Source: Isoetes taiwanensis
Taxonomy: Eukaryota > Streptophyta > Lycopodiopsida > Isoetales > Isoetaceae
Reading direction: 5' to 3'
Assembly: GCA_021234155.1 (NCBI GenBank)
Contig: JAJEKV010000036.1
Location: 13,343,426 to 13,407,425 of the forward strand
DNA: 64,000 nucleotides
The notes under the pieces are model-generated. The model saw nothing but the letters and a program-made list of their open reading frames with translations. It did not search any database and was not told the origin of the DNA. The position numbers and the translations under genes are program-made. Numbering within the stretch: position 1 is the stretch's first letter; the number at the start of each line of letters is the position of its first letter. Shown piece by piece: positions 1 through 12,089 of the stretch.

Positions 1-279
1 GGCAATATAACCTCCAACATGAAGCTCCAAAGCAGGTTGTATCAATTGGAGCAAATGCCTCGGCGATGTAAGCAGCCATAGACGGTGGAAATCCATTTTT
101 ATTTAAGGGGCCCTTCTCCTTAGTTTGTAGCTCGTGCCTTGATTTCCCCACTTAGGAGGGGGTCCCGATCCTCATCCTCTTCGACTCATCCTGCTTCGAC
201 CGATCCTGATCCGTATGAAAGAATATAGTTCTTAAGTCCGGATCATCTAGAAAAAACATTCCCATGCACCGCTATTGTC

Positions 280-2930
280 ACCCCCTGGCCTTAGCAATAT
301 CATATTCCTCGTCTGACAGCATGGATATCATAATAAAGATCACATGTGCCATCTTTCGTTCTGTTCGCAGCTCATTATCCTTAACATCATATATTAGGCA
401 TCCCTCCCTAATAACTTTGAGGCACTCCAGATCATGAGCAGCAGATAGTGCATGCAGATGTGACTCACCTGAAGGACAAACGATGACAATAGTGAAGGAC
501 CTCTCAGTTGTCAATCCTATACGGTGGGTAAAAAGCTACTTGTAGTCCTTCCGGTTCATGCCCATATCTCCTCTCCCACCCCTGCTGTCCAACACAAAGA
601 GTGATATATTTTTAAGGCCAGAAGTTGAATCTGGCAAGAGACCTTTGTACCCAATGGAGACCGAATCTTTGGACGGTGTCGTCTTCTCCCAAGAATCTTC
701 TTCACAAAGGGCCACTTTTCTTCTCAACTCAGCCCGGACTTAGGGGGTAGAGTCTCCTTATGTTTTGTATTTTTAGCCTTCCAATTCTTTAGGAAGTCCT
801 TTGACCGAATACAAACTTCTTGATGTCATCATTCTTGACCTTGTATTTGTCCAAAGAATCCAATTTCGGATAATGCCACATCCCCCGATAGCCTTTGTAA
901 CTCAGCTCCTACAGATGACTTCATTGTACGTTGCATCCTTTACATGATCAAGCACTCAACGAAAGGACATCCTATCCTTGGTGAAAGCACCCTTCTTGTA
1001 TAAGACTTCCTTCTTTAAGCACTGGTCTAAAACCCAAATGGTCTCGGCCGTGCCTAGCCCCCGAGTCTTTCTCATCTCCTCGTCACATTCAAGTCAAAGA
1101 TGCTTACATCAACAGGAGGCACCCTACCCATAGTATCTGGCAGACTTCCCTTGTGCATAAAAGCGTCCTGCATTCATTCCACTTGAGCCATACTGCCTCC
1201 TTACAAAACACAATCTTATACGAAGTCTGTTGGTCCCGACTTCTTTGGATGAGCTTTTGAAGGATCTGCAATGTCATCACCACCTTTTTTTTGATGATTT
1301 TCTTGCGGTCTTCTTCTTCTCCTGTATAATTGTTCATGCGAGTCCGCTCCGGCAGCACTTGAATGCCTCGGACTTTGACCATGCATGCGGTGGGCAATGG
1401 GCAGCCATATTCCACCCAATTGTTGGCCGGGTGGCATGGTTGTTCAACGTATGGACTGCAATAGTACGGACATTGAATCGATATCATAGAATAGAAAAAC
1501 ACGGGCGATTTGAATAGAATTGATGAAGAGAAAAATCACGCCTGGCGTGAAATGAATAAAGTTACTAATGCAATTCACGCCAGGCATGCTTTCAAATCAA
1601 ACCAATTCGCCCGGTTTTTTGAAATCAATCGAATTCACGCCAGCGTTTTTCAAGTCAATTGGTTGACTTGAAAACACGCCTGGCGTGAATTCATTGATTT
1701 CAAAAACACGCGGGCGGAATTGGTTTGATTTGAAAGCACCAGCGGAATACAATTTATGAAACCAGGTTGATTACCTTTTGTATAGAAATGTCTTCCCCAT
1801 TTCATTCAAAGTTGCACTAATCTCAGCCAAATCTGCAGGTGAAGTATTGGCATCCAAGATACGACACCTCCTATACGCATAGTGATTGTAGAACACTTTT
1901 TGGCCTGTTTGTTCTGCCTGCCTGATGATGGCCTTTTGTGCCTCAACGGAATGCTGCCCGTCGATGATGACATATTTAATATCATCACTTGATAATAGCT
2001 CCCGGACGCTCGGCCCACACAAAGATGCTTGTTCGAGATCATATCCCAAGGTAGCACATCCAATCGCATAGGCATTTGACCGGATTACTAATCATGCTCA
2101 ACAATCTCCATGGCATGTGCCGGATCATATCTCCCGCTAACATAAATGGAGCTTGGTGAACGGATGAGGGACTTCACATGGATCGCAAAAGTTTCCTTAA
2201 GACCCAATGGATAATGGTCGTCGCACTTATTCACTTGTTCATGGCCTCTAGTCGCGCCACTCATTCTGCTCATTCTCAAAAGCAAAGCCTCCATGCCTTC
2301 GACAACCTGCCGGGTTGAACATTCTTCCCTAGATCTAGGACCCTTTTAGAAGCTTTCAAGTCACTAATTCCCTAGCTTGCTGCAAATAGTGACTTGATGT
2401 CGGTTTAGTGAACATGCCTCTACGCGACAAACCGAACCCCTTGGCAAATAGATATTGGCGTAATCGCTACATTGGTTGGCCAACCATACTTAAAACATGT
2501 CTCACCGCTCACATCCGTCTTCATGAACGTATCCTTGTATGCGAGCTCTACAAAGGAGTAAGTCCGAGGCATCTTTCTTACGCTTCATTGTAATCTCCAA
2601 GAGCAATTTGCGTTGGGTGTCATCCTCTTCCTCACAAGAGATTAGGATCCCTTGTTTGGCCATCTTGTTCCGCTTCCTTTTTCCTCGAGAAGAGAGTTAA
2701 GTCGAGCTTGCCATTTGTCTTGGCAAGGTCAACGTACCCACTCGCACCCTCGCCCATTTCCTCTTCAAGGCAGGCAGGGGTCGTCGGTTGCTATAAGAAT
2801 CGGCCCTTCATCATCTAAGGTGAGATCATATGGTAATGCGCATCCGGGTCGTCGCCCCTTGCTTTCTTGGCGTGATTAGAACCCGAATTAGTAGGGGTTT
2901 TCTTCCTCTTGAGCACCGCAAATGAAGATG
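280..2930 (-). pseudogene. Decayed minus-strand gene with ParB-like DGQHS motif
   Basis: Reading the minus strand from about 2,930 down to 280 gives a chain of protein-like segments linked by frameshifts and stops. First comes a basic, NLS-like start (KRKKTPTNSGSNHAKKARG, near 2,900). Then an acidic linker, a block ending RYDPAHAMEIVEHD (2,294-2,088), and a block containing YVIIDGQHSVEAQKAI (2,049-1,771). Lys-rich and charged segments follow near 1,500-1,100 and 514-278. The DGQHS stretch resembles the nucleotide-binding motif of ParB/sulfiredoxin-like domains (family knowledge, by eye). The gene is broken many times, and a fold-back element at about 1,530-1,755 separates two of its parts. 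Its role is not known to me. A transposon-borne protein is the simplest reading, because no introns or host homologue are evident. Confidence 0.45.
1530..1755. repeat. Fold-back (inverted-repeat) element
   Basis: The arms at about 1,581-1,659 and 1,663-1,742 are near-perfect inverted copies of each other around a centre at about 1,661. Shared blocks include TTCAAATCAAACCAATT, GAAATCAAT, GAATTCACGCCAG and TTTCAAGTCAA. A smaller palindrome built on CACGCCTGGCGTG lies just before it. It sits between two segments of the decayed gene, so it probably inserted into that gene. It has no coding capacity and would form a long hairpin. Confidence 0.75.
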
Positions 2931-4322
2931 AGCACTTTTAGAGTACTTTTCGAACAAGAGATCACGCTTGGCGCGTGCATTTAAACCTAAATTAGTACAA
3001 ATCACGCTTGGCGTGTTGGTATCTCCTATTATTGACCATGCTATGCGTTAATTTGAAACTAAATTATTTTGCATCCACATTTTAAGCTACATACCCTTCA
3101 TGAATCCATATTTCACACTATTTAACCTCATTGAACATTGCTATCTCCAACCTGCCTAACACCGCTATATTCTATATATAAAAAATGTAGCAAAATTATG
3201 TTCTACGAACGGACAATCGAGCATTAACTCGATGTTAATACTTAAAATTCATGCAAAGCATAATAACTCAAACTCATGCAAAGCATATTATCTCAAGGCA
3301 AGGAAATATCTCAAATTCATGCAAGCATAATACTCTCCACACGATTATTGTATTCTATGGCAAATTAAATACCTTGAATAGGGTTCTCATTGTATTCTGG
3401 TATTCGATCAACGCCCTCACGAAACTTGAGAAGAGCCGGGTTTAGAGATTCCTCTTCCACCGCTTCCTCTCGCCCCGTCCGCCTCGACCTCGATTAAACT
3501 TTTAGAAGACATCTCCGAGTCGCCTAGTAACAGTCGGAAGGTCGCTTCGGATACTGGCCTTTCGAGCTGCCAAGAAATAGCTTTTTCTACCCATGCGAGA
3601 AATAGAGAAATTTGAATTTCAAGAAAACACAAAATGCGTTCAAATATTCTTGACACATACAAATAATAATGACGAAGACCAGTCCCTAGACTTCTTTCAT
3701 TAAGTTTTTAAAACCAATCTACCCAAAAAGTATCCCGCCAAATTTATCCCGCCTAAACGTAGTTAACCTAATCTTTCTTCTAATTCAATTTTCCCGACCG
3801 CCCGAGAGTTTCCATAGCGCCTTCAAATTCTCAAATCAGCTTCTCAAGAATGGCTACGAGAGATTCGGTACTCATCTCATTCCAATAGCTTGAACATTAA
3901 TTTCCAATAGTAGGTGTTCGAATAGCAATTTTCTGCATTAATCGAAGATGAATATTTCATGTTAACTACAAATCGAAAAGGAAAGTAGGATTATGCAAGA
4001 TCGACTCCATCGATCCGGATCATGCTGTCATGGAATTCCCGCTTCGGGATAAGTATGTCCGAAGTTACAAAGATTAATCTGCCTTATGGATGAAGCTTTA
4101 CCTCGCAGAACACCCCCTGGGGATACGGTTGGAGAAAGTGTTGGAACATTTGTTGCATGGCCAAGAAACCGCTTAAAAAAGGTATGTAGCATGTATTACA
4201 TTGTAGAAATATAGAAGTAGACAAAATTTGTTGTATTCATTGGAAAAAGATTACAATTGTATATAATCTGGATAAACTGGATAAACCCGGACAAAATCCC
4301 AGGACTATTGTTTCAAGCCCGG
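2931..4322. other. Non-genic stretch with CACGC-GGCGTG motifs
   Basis: I see no gene here. Two copies of a CACGCTTGGCG(T/C)GTG palindrome-like motif lie near 2,970 and 3,003. They belong to a motif family that recurs between 1.5 and 7.2 kb. Short direct repeats of a CTCATGCAAAGCATA type occur near 3,250-3,330. Confidence 0.5.
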
Positions 4323-4963
4323 TCATCGAGTAGCCGGGCTATCGATACTCCCATTTCCATTGCAGGGCATAGTGAATTCTTCTGGTAAAACCCCAGCAAA
4401 AACACCAGGCTCTAGCTCCACCACCCCCGCCTGCTCCACCTCCACCTCCTGCTCCTCCTCCTGCTCCGCCTCCTGCTCCATTGGTTGAACCTCCAATGCA
4501 TCGTATAGCGCCTGCGGTAGTGGTTCCATTGGTTGAGCCATCTCCATTGCATCGTATACCGCCTGTGGTAGTGGTTCGTGTTGGGGCATCCGGGCATAGA
4601 GGCTAACCACTAAGAAACGCAGCTCCTCATTTTGAATCTCGAGCTGACGGATGCGAGATTCACTCTCGATCAATGCATGTACCATTCTCGGTGATTAGAT
4701 AAGAGGGCGAGCCTCCGGCGATTGCAAGGGCCCCGAGCCCGATCTATCATTGCCCGCTAGCAGCTCTGCGCCATCATCATTACTTGATCCAAGTACTCCG
4801 GGGTTGTAAGATCGGTGCTCCAAATTAACCGGTGCTCATTCGGCTGCGGTTCAACCGGACTAGAGATTGGAGCCGAAACTGGAGCTGGGCTGTGTGATTG
4901 CTGGCCCAAATGTAATTCCAATCCATCTTCGTCACCAACCGGGTGATTAATGTAACCTGGCAT
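4323..4963 (-). CDS. Hypothetical protein with coiled-coil-like start and internal repeat
   Basis: Two minus-strand open segments follow each other, 4,963-4,757 and 4,685-4,323. The second has a heptad-like stretch (ESESRIRQLEIQNEELRFLV). After it comes a duplicated block, EPLPQAVYDAMEMAQPM then EPLPQALYDALEVQPM, and then a Glu/Gln/Val-rich tail. The first segment is Pro/Ser-rich and ends LDQVMMMAQSC. The roughly 70 bases between them could be an intron or a frameshifted linker. I do not recognise a family. The style matches the neighbouring minus-strand hypothetical ORFs, so it may belong to the same transposon-like region. Low-complexity composition alone could also explain the open frame. 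Confidence 0.3.
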
Positions 4964-5332
4964 CTATCAATAGGAAGTGAGCGAAAGTATCGTATTCATT
5001 CCGGCGTGTGTTATATTTCTTTATTTATAAACTTAGAAACTAAGACACGCCCGGCGTGTTTAAGCGTAAAAGTTGAAAGTAGGGATACAATTGTTTGCAC
5101 GGCGTGTAAACCGCTATATAGGAAAAACTATACACGCCAATTCGGCGACCATCGTGTAAATAATTGCCCGGCCTTTATCTATTTACTTATCTATGCAGAT
5201 GGGTTTTTTTTCTCTCCTCCTCGCTGAATGCACGCCGAGCGTGTATTCATGTTGAAAACTAAGGTTACCTAAAACACGCTTTAGCGTGTTTCAAATATTA
5301 TCTTTCAGATTTTCTAATGCTTTCTACTACAC

Positions 5333-5882
5333 TTATTCATAATAGAAACTTGCATGCAATAGCATGATTAATTCAGAAGAGAAACTCAAGAATTTACTGA
5401 AACAAAGAAGCGGATGAAGTTTATAAAAACTATTACGGTTTTCATAAACATCATCTGCTTCCTCTCGCCGAGCAAATGCAAAAGCTTGTCTTCTTGGATT
5501 AAACTCGCCATTGAGATGCAACTTAAAAACTAAATGAAAATTAACCTTGAGTTAAGAGGCTGGAAGGATTCAAGAACGAGGACTATGCTTGTGGTTTTAA
5601 TTCGAGGCTTTTCGATTCGCAGACCTTAGTCCTCCGCTTTTGGTTTTAATTACGAGTCTCCGATTTCCTCTCGCTACGATGCTACTGCAACAAAAGGCTG
5701 GAGTCTTTTAGTAAGTTAGGAATTGCCAAAACCAAACATCTAACATTGATGAATATAAATCTGCTCACCAAGATTTCGGGACTGGCGGATCCAAACACAA
5801 ACAGGCATAACCGCAAATCGTATGAAGGAAGGAAGAAAATGTAGGAACTTTGAGAGCGTAAAATGGATTTATATAGGCACAA
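5333..5882 (-). CDS. Hypothetical minus-strand gene fragment downstream of a TATA box
   Basis: A TATA-like CTATATAAATCC (minus strand, about 5,876-5,865) precedes an ATG near 5,807. That ATG opens MPVCVWIRQSRNLG and runs into a GTGAGC donor-like site. A second open piece (5,521-5,333) begins MHLNGEFNPRRQAFAFARRE. The two could be exons of one short gene. No domain is recognisable and coding status is uncertain. The promoter block is a diverged copy of the one at 7,080-7,240. Confidence 0.25.
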
Positions 5883-6010
5883 TTAGAAAAAAGTTAAGCG
5901 GAATAATTGATTGCTTGAATTAACACGCCGGCGTCATTTCGTCTTCCCGCCAGACATGACATGTATATGGTATATATGGAGAATATTGCATTTCATGCAA
6001 TAAATTCTCA
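5850..6010 (-). promoter_or_regulatory. TATA-containing module, copy 1
   Basis: This segment has GAGAGCGT, then GGATTTATATAGG (a TATA box on the minus strand), then a CACGCC-GGCGT motif, CCCGCCAG and AATAAATTCTCACG. The same order of blocks recurs at 7,080-7,240. Both would drive minus-strand transcription. The duplication is seen directly, while promoter function is inferred. Confidence 0.45.
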
Positions 6011-6659
6011 CGGCATTTTATTCCATTTATTGCATTCGAAAAAATAGAATTTAGAAATTTTATATAGGCTACATTAAAAATGATTTTAAAGGCAAAATTA
6101 TGAAGGCTAAAAAATGACTTGTAAGGTTGGGGAATTGTTTTAGGTCGTATAGGAAAATTTCCTATGGTTACTGTGACGAATCAGAGATTTCTCATGTGGT
6201 TGATTTATAGTGTTCCCGAGACTTTGTTGAGACAAAATTTGCAGATACAAAATTCTAGAGAGACAAAATTTTAGAGAAAACAGCTTGGAGCCAAAATAAT
6301 TGAGAATACAATTTGATTTTATCCAAAAAAATTTTATGTACGAAAAAACTGCTTGAAGAAAAAACTGTTTGAAGACAAAGTTTATGAAGAAAACTGTTTG
6401 ATTTCATTAAAAACAGTTGTATGTACAGATGCCCGAAGGCTTGGAAGCAGTTGCCCGAAGGCTTTTCACACAATTTACAGAAAAAAAATGCCCGGAGGCG
6501 TGTCCAAAACTTCTGTAAGAATGGAAACAAAAAATGGGCCGCCCGGGATCTGCATCACTCTTCTTCCACGCCTGCAACAAAGAAGAAAGAAAGGTGTTAG
6601 AAAAGAAAGAAAGGTGCAAAAACAAAAAACAAAAAGAAATCACATGCAAACCTGGTTCA

Positions 6660-7036
6660 TCTCTTAACCACTCCAAAAACTGGTCGAATTGTCGACCTTC
6701 TTCCTCATCCTCCTCCTCCTCCTCCTCCGAGATTTCATTCTCTGTTTCAGGGTCAAGCCAACCCTGAAGCAGAGCGGTCATGTGCTCTTGGGAGGACATC
6801 TCCTCCTCTTCCTCCAACTCCTCCTCTTCCTCCTCTTCCTCCTCTTCAGAATCAGAGGAATCAGAGGAGCTCAACTCCTCCTCTTCCATAACGAAATCAG
6901 AATCATCCTCTGAATCGGAATCAGAGGAGAATTGGGAAAGAAAATCAATGAGGGGGGGGAATTGAGCGGGTTCTTCAACCCGACGTCTCTTTGAGGAGAC
7001 CTCGGGTTCTTCATGAAGGTCGAGCGCGTAGGTCAA
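6660..7036 (-). CDS. Acidic Ser/Glu-rich hypothetical protein
   Basis: The open frame encodes an acidic, low-complexity protein. It has an N-terminal basic patch SSKRRRVEEP, then PPLIDFLSQFSSDSDSEDDS, long Glu runs, and a conserved-looking end FDQFLEWLRDEPG. At that point a GTTTGC donor-like site follows (about 6,656). No in-frame ATG lies between the TATA box at 7,100 and the frame. The nearest ATG, in the word CCGCCATGAGG, is out of frame and stops after three codons, so the 5' end is broken or mis-assembled. The QFLEWLRDEP motif is not one I recognise. Acidic composition with an NLS-like patch suggests a nuclear protein, which is inference only. Confidence 0.35.
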
Positions 7037-7079
7037 CGCCTCATGGCGGGCGTAAAAAAAATTGGGACAGAATGGAGGT

Positions 7080-7240
7080 CTTGAGAGCGTGAACCGGATT
7101 TATATAGGGTTAATTAGCTCTTAGCGTGAATAATTTATTGCCTCAAATAACACGCCAGGCGTACGAAATTCCCGCCAGCTATATTATCTAGTCTAGGGTA
7201 TATTATTATGGATAATAAATTCTCACGTCTATTAGTTATA
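7080..7240 (-). promoter_or_regulatory. TATA-containing module, copy 2
   Basis: This is a homologue of 5,850-6,010. It carries GAGAGCGTGAACC, GGATTTATATAGG, AATAATTTATTGCCT, AACACGCCAGGCGT, CCCGCCAG and AATAAATTCTCACG. It lies upstream of the acidic ORF on the minus strand. Confidence 0.45.
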
Positions 7241-7499
7241 TGTCTTTTCGTAATCATATATCCAAATTTTCGATAATTAAAATTTGGATATATTTATATA
7301 AATGTCATTTCCTTGTTGTTGCCATGAAAATTCTTGTTTTAAATGATTTCGTTTACGCCCATTGTTATTATTATATTAAACCTATTTCCAAGGAATTTCT
7401 TGCTTTTAAAAAATTTGATTTACCTCTACATATTCCATAAATGTAATTACTTTTTTATCTTATGGTGTAATAATTTTTCTTACTCATTGACTAAAAGGG

Positions 7500-10300
7500 G
7501 GTGCAATTTGCCTAGGTCAATGGTGCCCCTCCAACTCAAGATGGTGAAAAGAGCAATATCAATGAAAAACCAACTCCTAGCAAGAATGTTGAAGAAAACA
7601 ATTAGTCCTCTATAGTAGGGTGCAATGGAGGAACAAGAAGGTGAGAATCATGCACAAGTGCAACAAGGAAATAGTAGGCCAAGGAGTCATTGTGCTAGCG
7701 ATCCCGTCAAGTCATTAATGATGAAAGGCTAGGGGAAGACAATATTGGTATTGCAATTTCGATGTTGGAAGACAACCGAAAGGTAAAGGTTTGGGTGACA
7801 AGGAATGTTTTGGTTGTGTCAAGCAATTGGAGGTTCCTTGCATCATGGCATGGCCTATAAGTAGTGTTCAATTTGTGGAGGATTATATTTTTCCAGAGCC
7901 TGAGGTTGTTGGGGACAATGATTGTCTTGATATTGATCCATTGGCAGTTGGAACTCTAAACCTAGGCAAAAGGGGAGAAGTATCAGTTGCCAGACATTAT
8001 CCTAGCAAAAGAGCCAAGTTGATTAGTGACACCAAACGTGAGACAATGGTGAAGGTTAGGGGCTCAGATTGTTGTTGGAGTGATTGTATGCAATTCTTCA
8101 CAATAGAACAATTGGTGGAAGCAAGAGCCACTTTTCAAGAGTACACTGTTGATGAGAGGAGGACCTACATGTACACAATCTTCGAGCATGCACTTCAAGA
8201 TGAAAGAAACCCAAACAGAAAAAGATACCCTTTGCTAGGCAAATGGATATGTGCAAAAGCATGGCAGAGTATCCATGCAATTCCAACTTCTTCATGGCAT
8301 AATTGGCAAAAAAAACAGGCAGAGGGGAACTGGATTGCTTTACATGGAAATAATGGTTTGTTGAGACCAACAGCTAGGACCCTGGCTGCCAGGGAGATAT
8401 TTGAAAAATATATTGATTTCAATGCAGAGTCTATGCCACACAAAAGCAGAAGGGATGAAAAGGGAAGAGCAGTTGTTGAGAAAAGGTTGCCATCACATTG
8501 TACTCACATTCCAATATCCCAACCTAGCTTTAGTAGGTTATGGAAGAAGCATTTCAATCATGTCACCATAGCAACTTCAAACAACTTTGCAAAGTGCAAT
8601 TTATGTGCTAAGTTGAAGGAGACTCTTGATAAGACTGTGCAACCTAGTCAAAGGGCTAGGATAAGGGAGCATATGAAGGACCATATGACTGACCAACTAT
8701 CATGTAGATCATGTTATTGGATGTGGAGGACTTTATCTGCATTGGAACCCAATAACTATTTATGTATTATACATGACAAGATGGACCAGCAAAAGACTTG
8801 TCTTCCACAATTCAAGTACATACCAAAGTCATGTGGAAGATCATACCCTTTACAGATCTCAATGACTGGGGCAATCTTGCATGGGCAGAATCAAACCTAC
8901 TATGGCCATTTTAGTTTGGAGTTGTGGAGTGATGGTCCAGATTTTCATATTGGGAGTATCATGAGGTGTTTGAGAAACTATGAAAATGGATACAATGGTC
9001 ACCTCCGGACCTTACATGACTAGCCAGCACTACATAGAGCATTGTTAGATGGAAACCCTAACAATATTGAAAAGTTCAGCAAGGCAAGGTTTAGGAAGCA
9101 TGGGTCTAATGAACATGTTGGAGCTTCAACTTCACGTGCTAAACCTCAAGATCTACCCAAAAGGTTTCTCTTGCAACTTGATAATTGTGCTTTGGCCAAA
9201 ATAAGAACAGTGGATGTTTTCTTTCCTATCCTACTTAAATGTTGTGGGGATATTTGAAAAGTTAATTTAGGGTTTCTTATGCCCCGCATACCCATGAGGA
9301 TGTGGATGCATTATTTGGCAAATATAGTTGTATCTTGAGCGACAAACGGTGGACCAACTTTCCTAGGCTAATGGAAATCTTGCATGAATGCACTACTCCA
9401 AACCCTATAGCTTCTCTCATAGAAGAAGTGCCCGATTGGAAGAGCTTTGTGGATGGTTATACATTGGATCTTGAAGGTCATTCCAGCCTCTGCAGTTCAC
9501 TTTTTGGGTGAGAGATGGGATTCCAATCTTCCAATGGAAGATGAGACCTTCGAGAGGATGAGTGGAGAGGAGGGGAGGAAATATGGCGTTAGAGATGAGA
9601 ATGGCAAGCCTATGATACCTCTAGGTCAACCAAAAGCTTTAAAACCTACTGAAGAAGTGAAGCAATTGGGATTGACTAAGGAAGGAATCCAAGACTATAT
9701 AAAGCATTGGCAAACCAATCCGTGATGACACCAACCGTGCCTTGGTGGCTTACTTGGAAGAAGATGATTAACCCGTTGGGGAGATAGACACATCCTCGGA
9801 TGAATTGAAAGAAGGGTGGTTGCCTAAGACTAGGTGGAAGACCTTAGCAGTCTTGCTGAGGATTTTGATGACACCGTAAGTAGCATTCGCAAGCAATATG
9901 CTCCTCCTCCTTCCGACAAACACTATGTTGGTCCTAAGAACAATAGGCCAAAGTTTCTAGGCATGGATGCTTATGAACCTTCCAATCGACTTGGAATGCC
10001 ACCAATTTGTGGTAGTAAAGCCATCGATTTAGATACATATCCAAAGGTGGTTGGGGTTCACTATCTCCGATATTTGCAAAGAAGAAGGTAATATTAACTT
10101 CAACCATGTGCGGGTGGAATGGTGGTGTCCAAAGGTGCATCGCTTGACCAACGTGTCGGATAAAGAAAGGTACTTCGATTGTTGGACAAAGAGATGGAGG
10201 AGAAACTGAGTGATCCCGATCTTTGGCTAGACTATGAAAGTGTTTTGTACTCATGGACTCCAAACACTATTCCAGGCTAGAAATGCACGAGAATTACAAT
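7500..10300 (+). pseudogene. DUF7869/Sola-type transposase, broken
   Basis: A 410-residue frame (7,791-9,023) continues through shifted frames at 9,042-9,257, 9,302-9,511, about 9,490-9,725 and 9,834-10,091. Family-like motifs appear in order. They are a Cys pair in NFAKCNLCAKLKETL, a CRSCYW pair, the first acidic motif IIHDKMDQQKT, LQLDNCALAK, a degraded proline-His motif reading THEDVDALFGKYS only after a frameshift near 9,285, and FWVRDGIPIFQWK after another near 9,490. Family knowledge places QLDNC followed by GHTHEDID in a DDE-type transposase group in plants, algae and animals, annotated as DUF7869 or Sola-like. Stops and frameshifts show it is inactive. Terminal inverted repeats were not located. 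Confidence 0.75.
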
Positions 10301-10954
<654 letters not shown>

Positions 10955-11236
10955 TGGTGAGACACACCCCGTGAGTATTAAACCTTAATGGGGGCACCTA
11001 ATCCAAAGGTCTAGCTACCGTATTTGAGAAATATATTTTTACACTTCCGTAGCACTTGAATGCACGCACTCGTGAGGACGTGTCGATGCCATAAAACAAG
11101 TGTGCCATATAGATGGGCAATGTTATAATATGATAGATTGCTATACTACAATCATACTATGCTTATGCATAATTGTTTTATCAATTTAATGTAATTTTAC
11201 TTATGCACTAATTTATGTGATTAGAGTCCTCTAATA

Positions 11237-11260
11237 CTTCCTTCCTTCCTTCCTTCCTTC
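11237..11260. repeat. (CTTC)n microsatellite
   Basis: A short CTTC tetranucleotide run of about six units. Confidence 0.9.
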
Positions 11261-11584
11261 TAATCCAAGCAAACTAAGACTCTAGCAACCAAAAACAATG
11301 CTAGATGGGTGCTAAGATATAGCTAGATTGATGAGAAGTAGAGAGGCACTCCTGTTGAGGAGCATAACATGCCTCCCTATGTAGCACTGCCATATCCAAT
11401 AAAATAACCCTCGGTTTGATCAATGTCTTTTATTTTGAGATTTGGTGTTTTTAACCGGCAGGATTTGTGATCAGCACAATCTTGAACGTCCATCGCAAGT
11501 CTGTTATATGCCGGAACCTTCACTACCCGCCCAGAATCAGCTTCCCCTTCTGCTTGAAGATATATGTTCAGCTCTGGTGGTAGC

Positions 11585-11710
11585 GTTGGTCATGATAATC
11601 TTGCTGTCGTCATGATAATCTTGCTCTTGATCGTGATAATCTTGCTATGGGCATCCAAACCAGCTGATAAACCATGCTCTGGGTCGTGAGAATCTTGCTA
11701 TGGAGCTTCG
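11585..11710. repeat. Short tandem repeat with GATAATCTTGCT core
   Basis: The word GATAATCTTGCT occurs three times between 11,590 and 11,650, followed by a diverged GAGAATCTTGCT near 11,688. Spacing is irregular, about 25-40 bases. Confidence 0.7.
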
Positions 11711-11728
11711 TTTGTGGCCTGCCGATTA

Positions 11729-11836
11729 AAGGGGATAAACACCCCTGCTTGCCCCTTACAGCAGATAAACGGGCTCGTCCCTCGGGCTCGCGCCGTTTAT
11801 CTGCTATAAGGGGCTCGCAGGGGTGTTTATCCCCTT
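11729..11836. repeat. Long imperfect hairpin
   Basis: The left arm (11,729-11,773) begins AAGGGGATAAACACCCCTGC and ends CAGCAGATAAACGGG. The right arm (11,793-11,836) is its reverse complement with a few mismatches and ends GTGTTTATCCCCTT. The loop is GC-rich and about 20 bases. It may be a small fold-back element. Confidence 0.75.
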
Positions 11837-12089
11837 CACAACCTTGGGTTTGACCCATAACCCACCTAGCCTAGATGTAGTTCCTAAGCTTCATTGAAAT
11901 CTCTAATCACTCGAGGCCATACCTTTAGATTTTAGAAGCCATAATATTTGTGCATCTTCTATATCCCCTACATTTCAATCTTCTTTTACCACAAATTAAG
12001 AAGATGCAGGAATGAATCTAAGGTTAAATTGGAAGGTTATTGCTTGCACAGAGCAACATAAGTGACGAAAGCAAGGGACATGATGCATA

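Noticed and set aside
6534-6965. Poly-Ser frames on plus
   Set aside because: Antisense shadow of the acidic minus-strand ORF.
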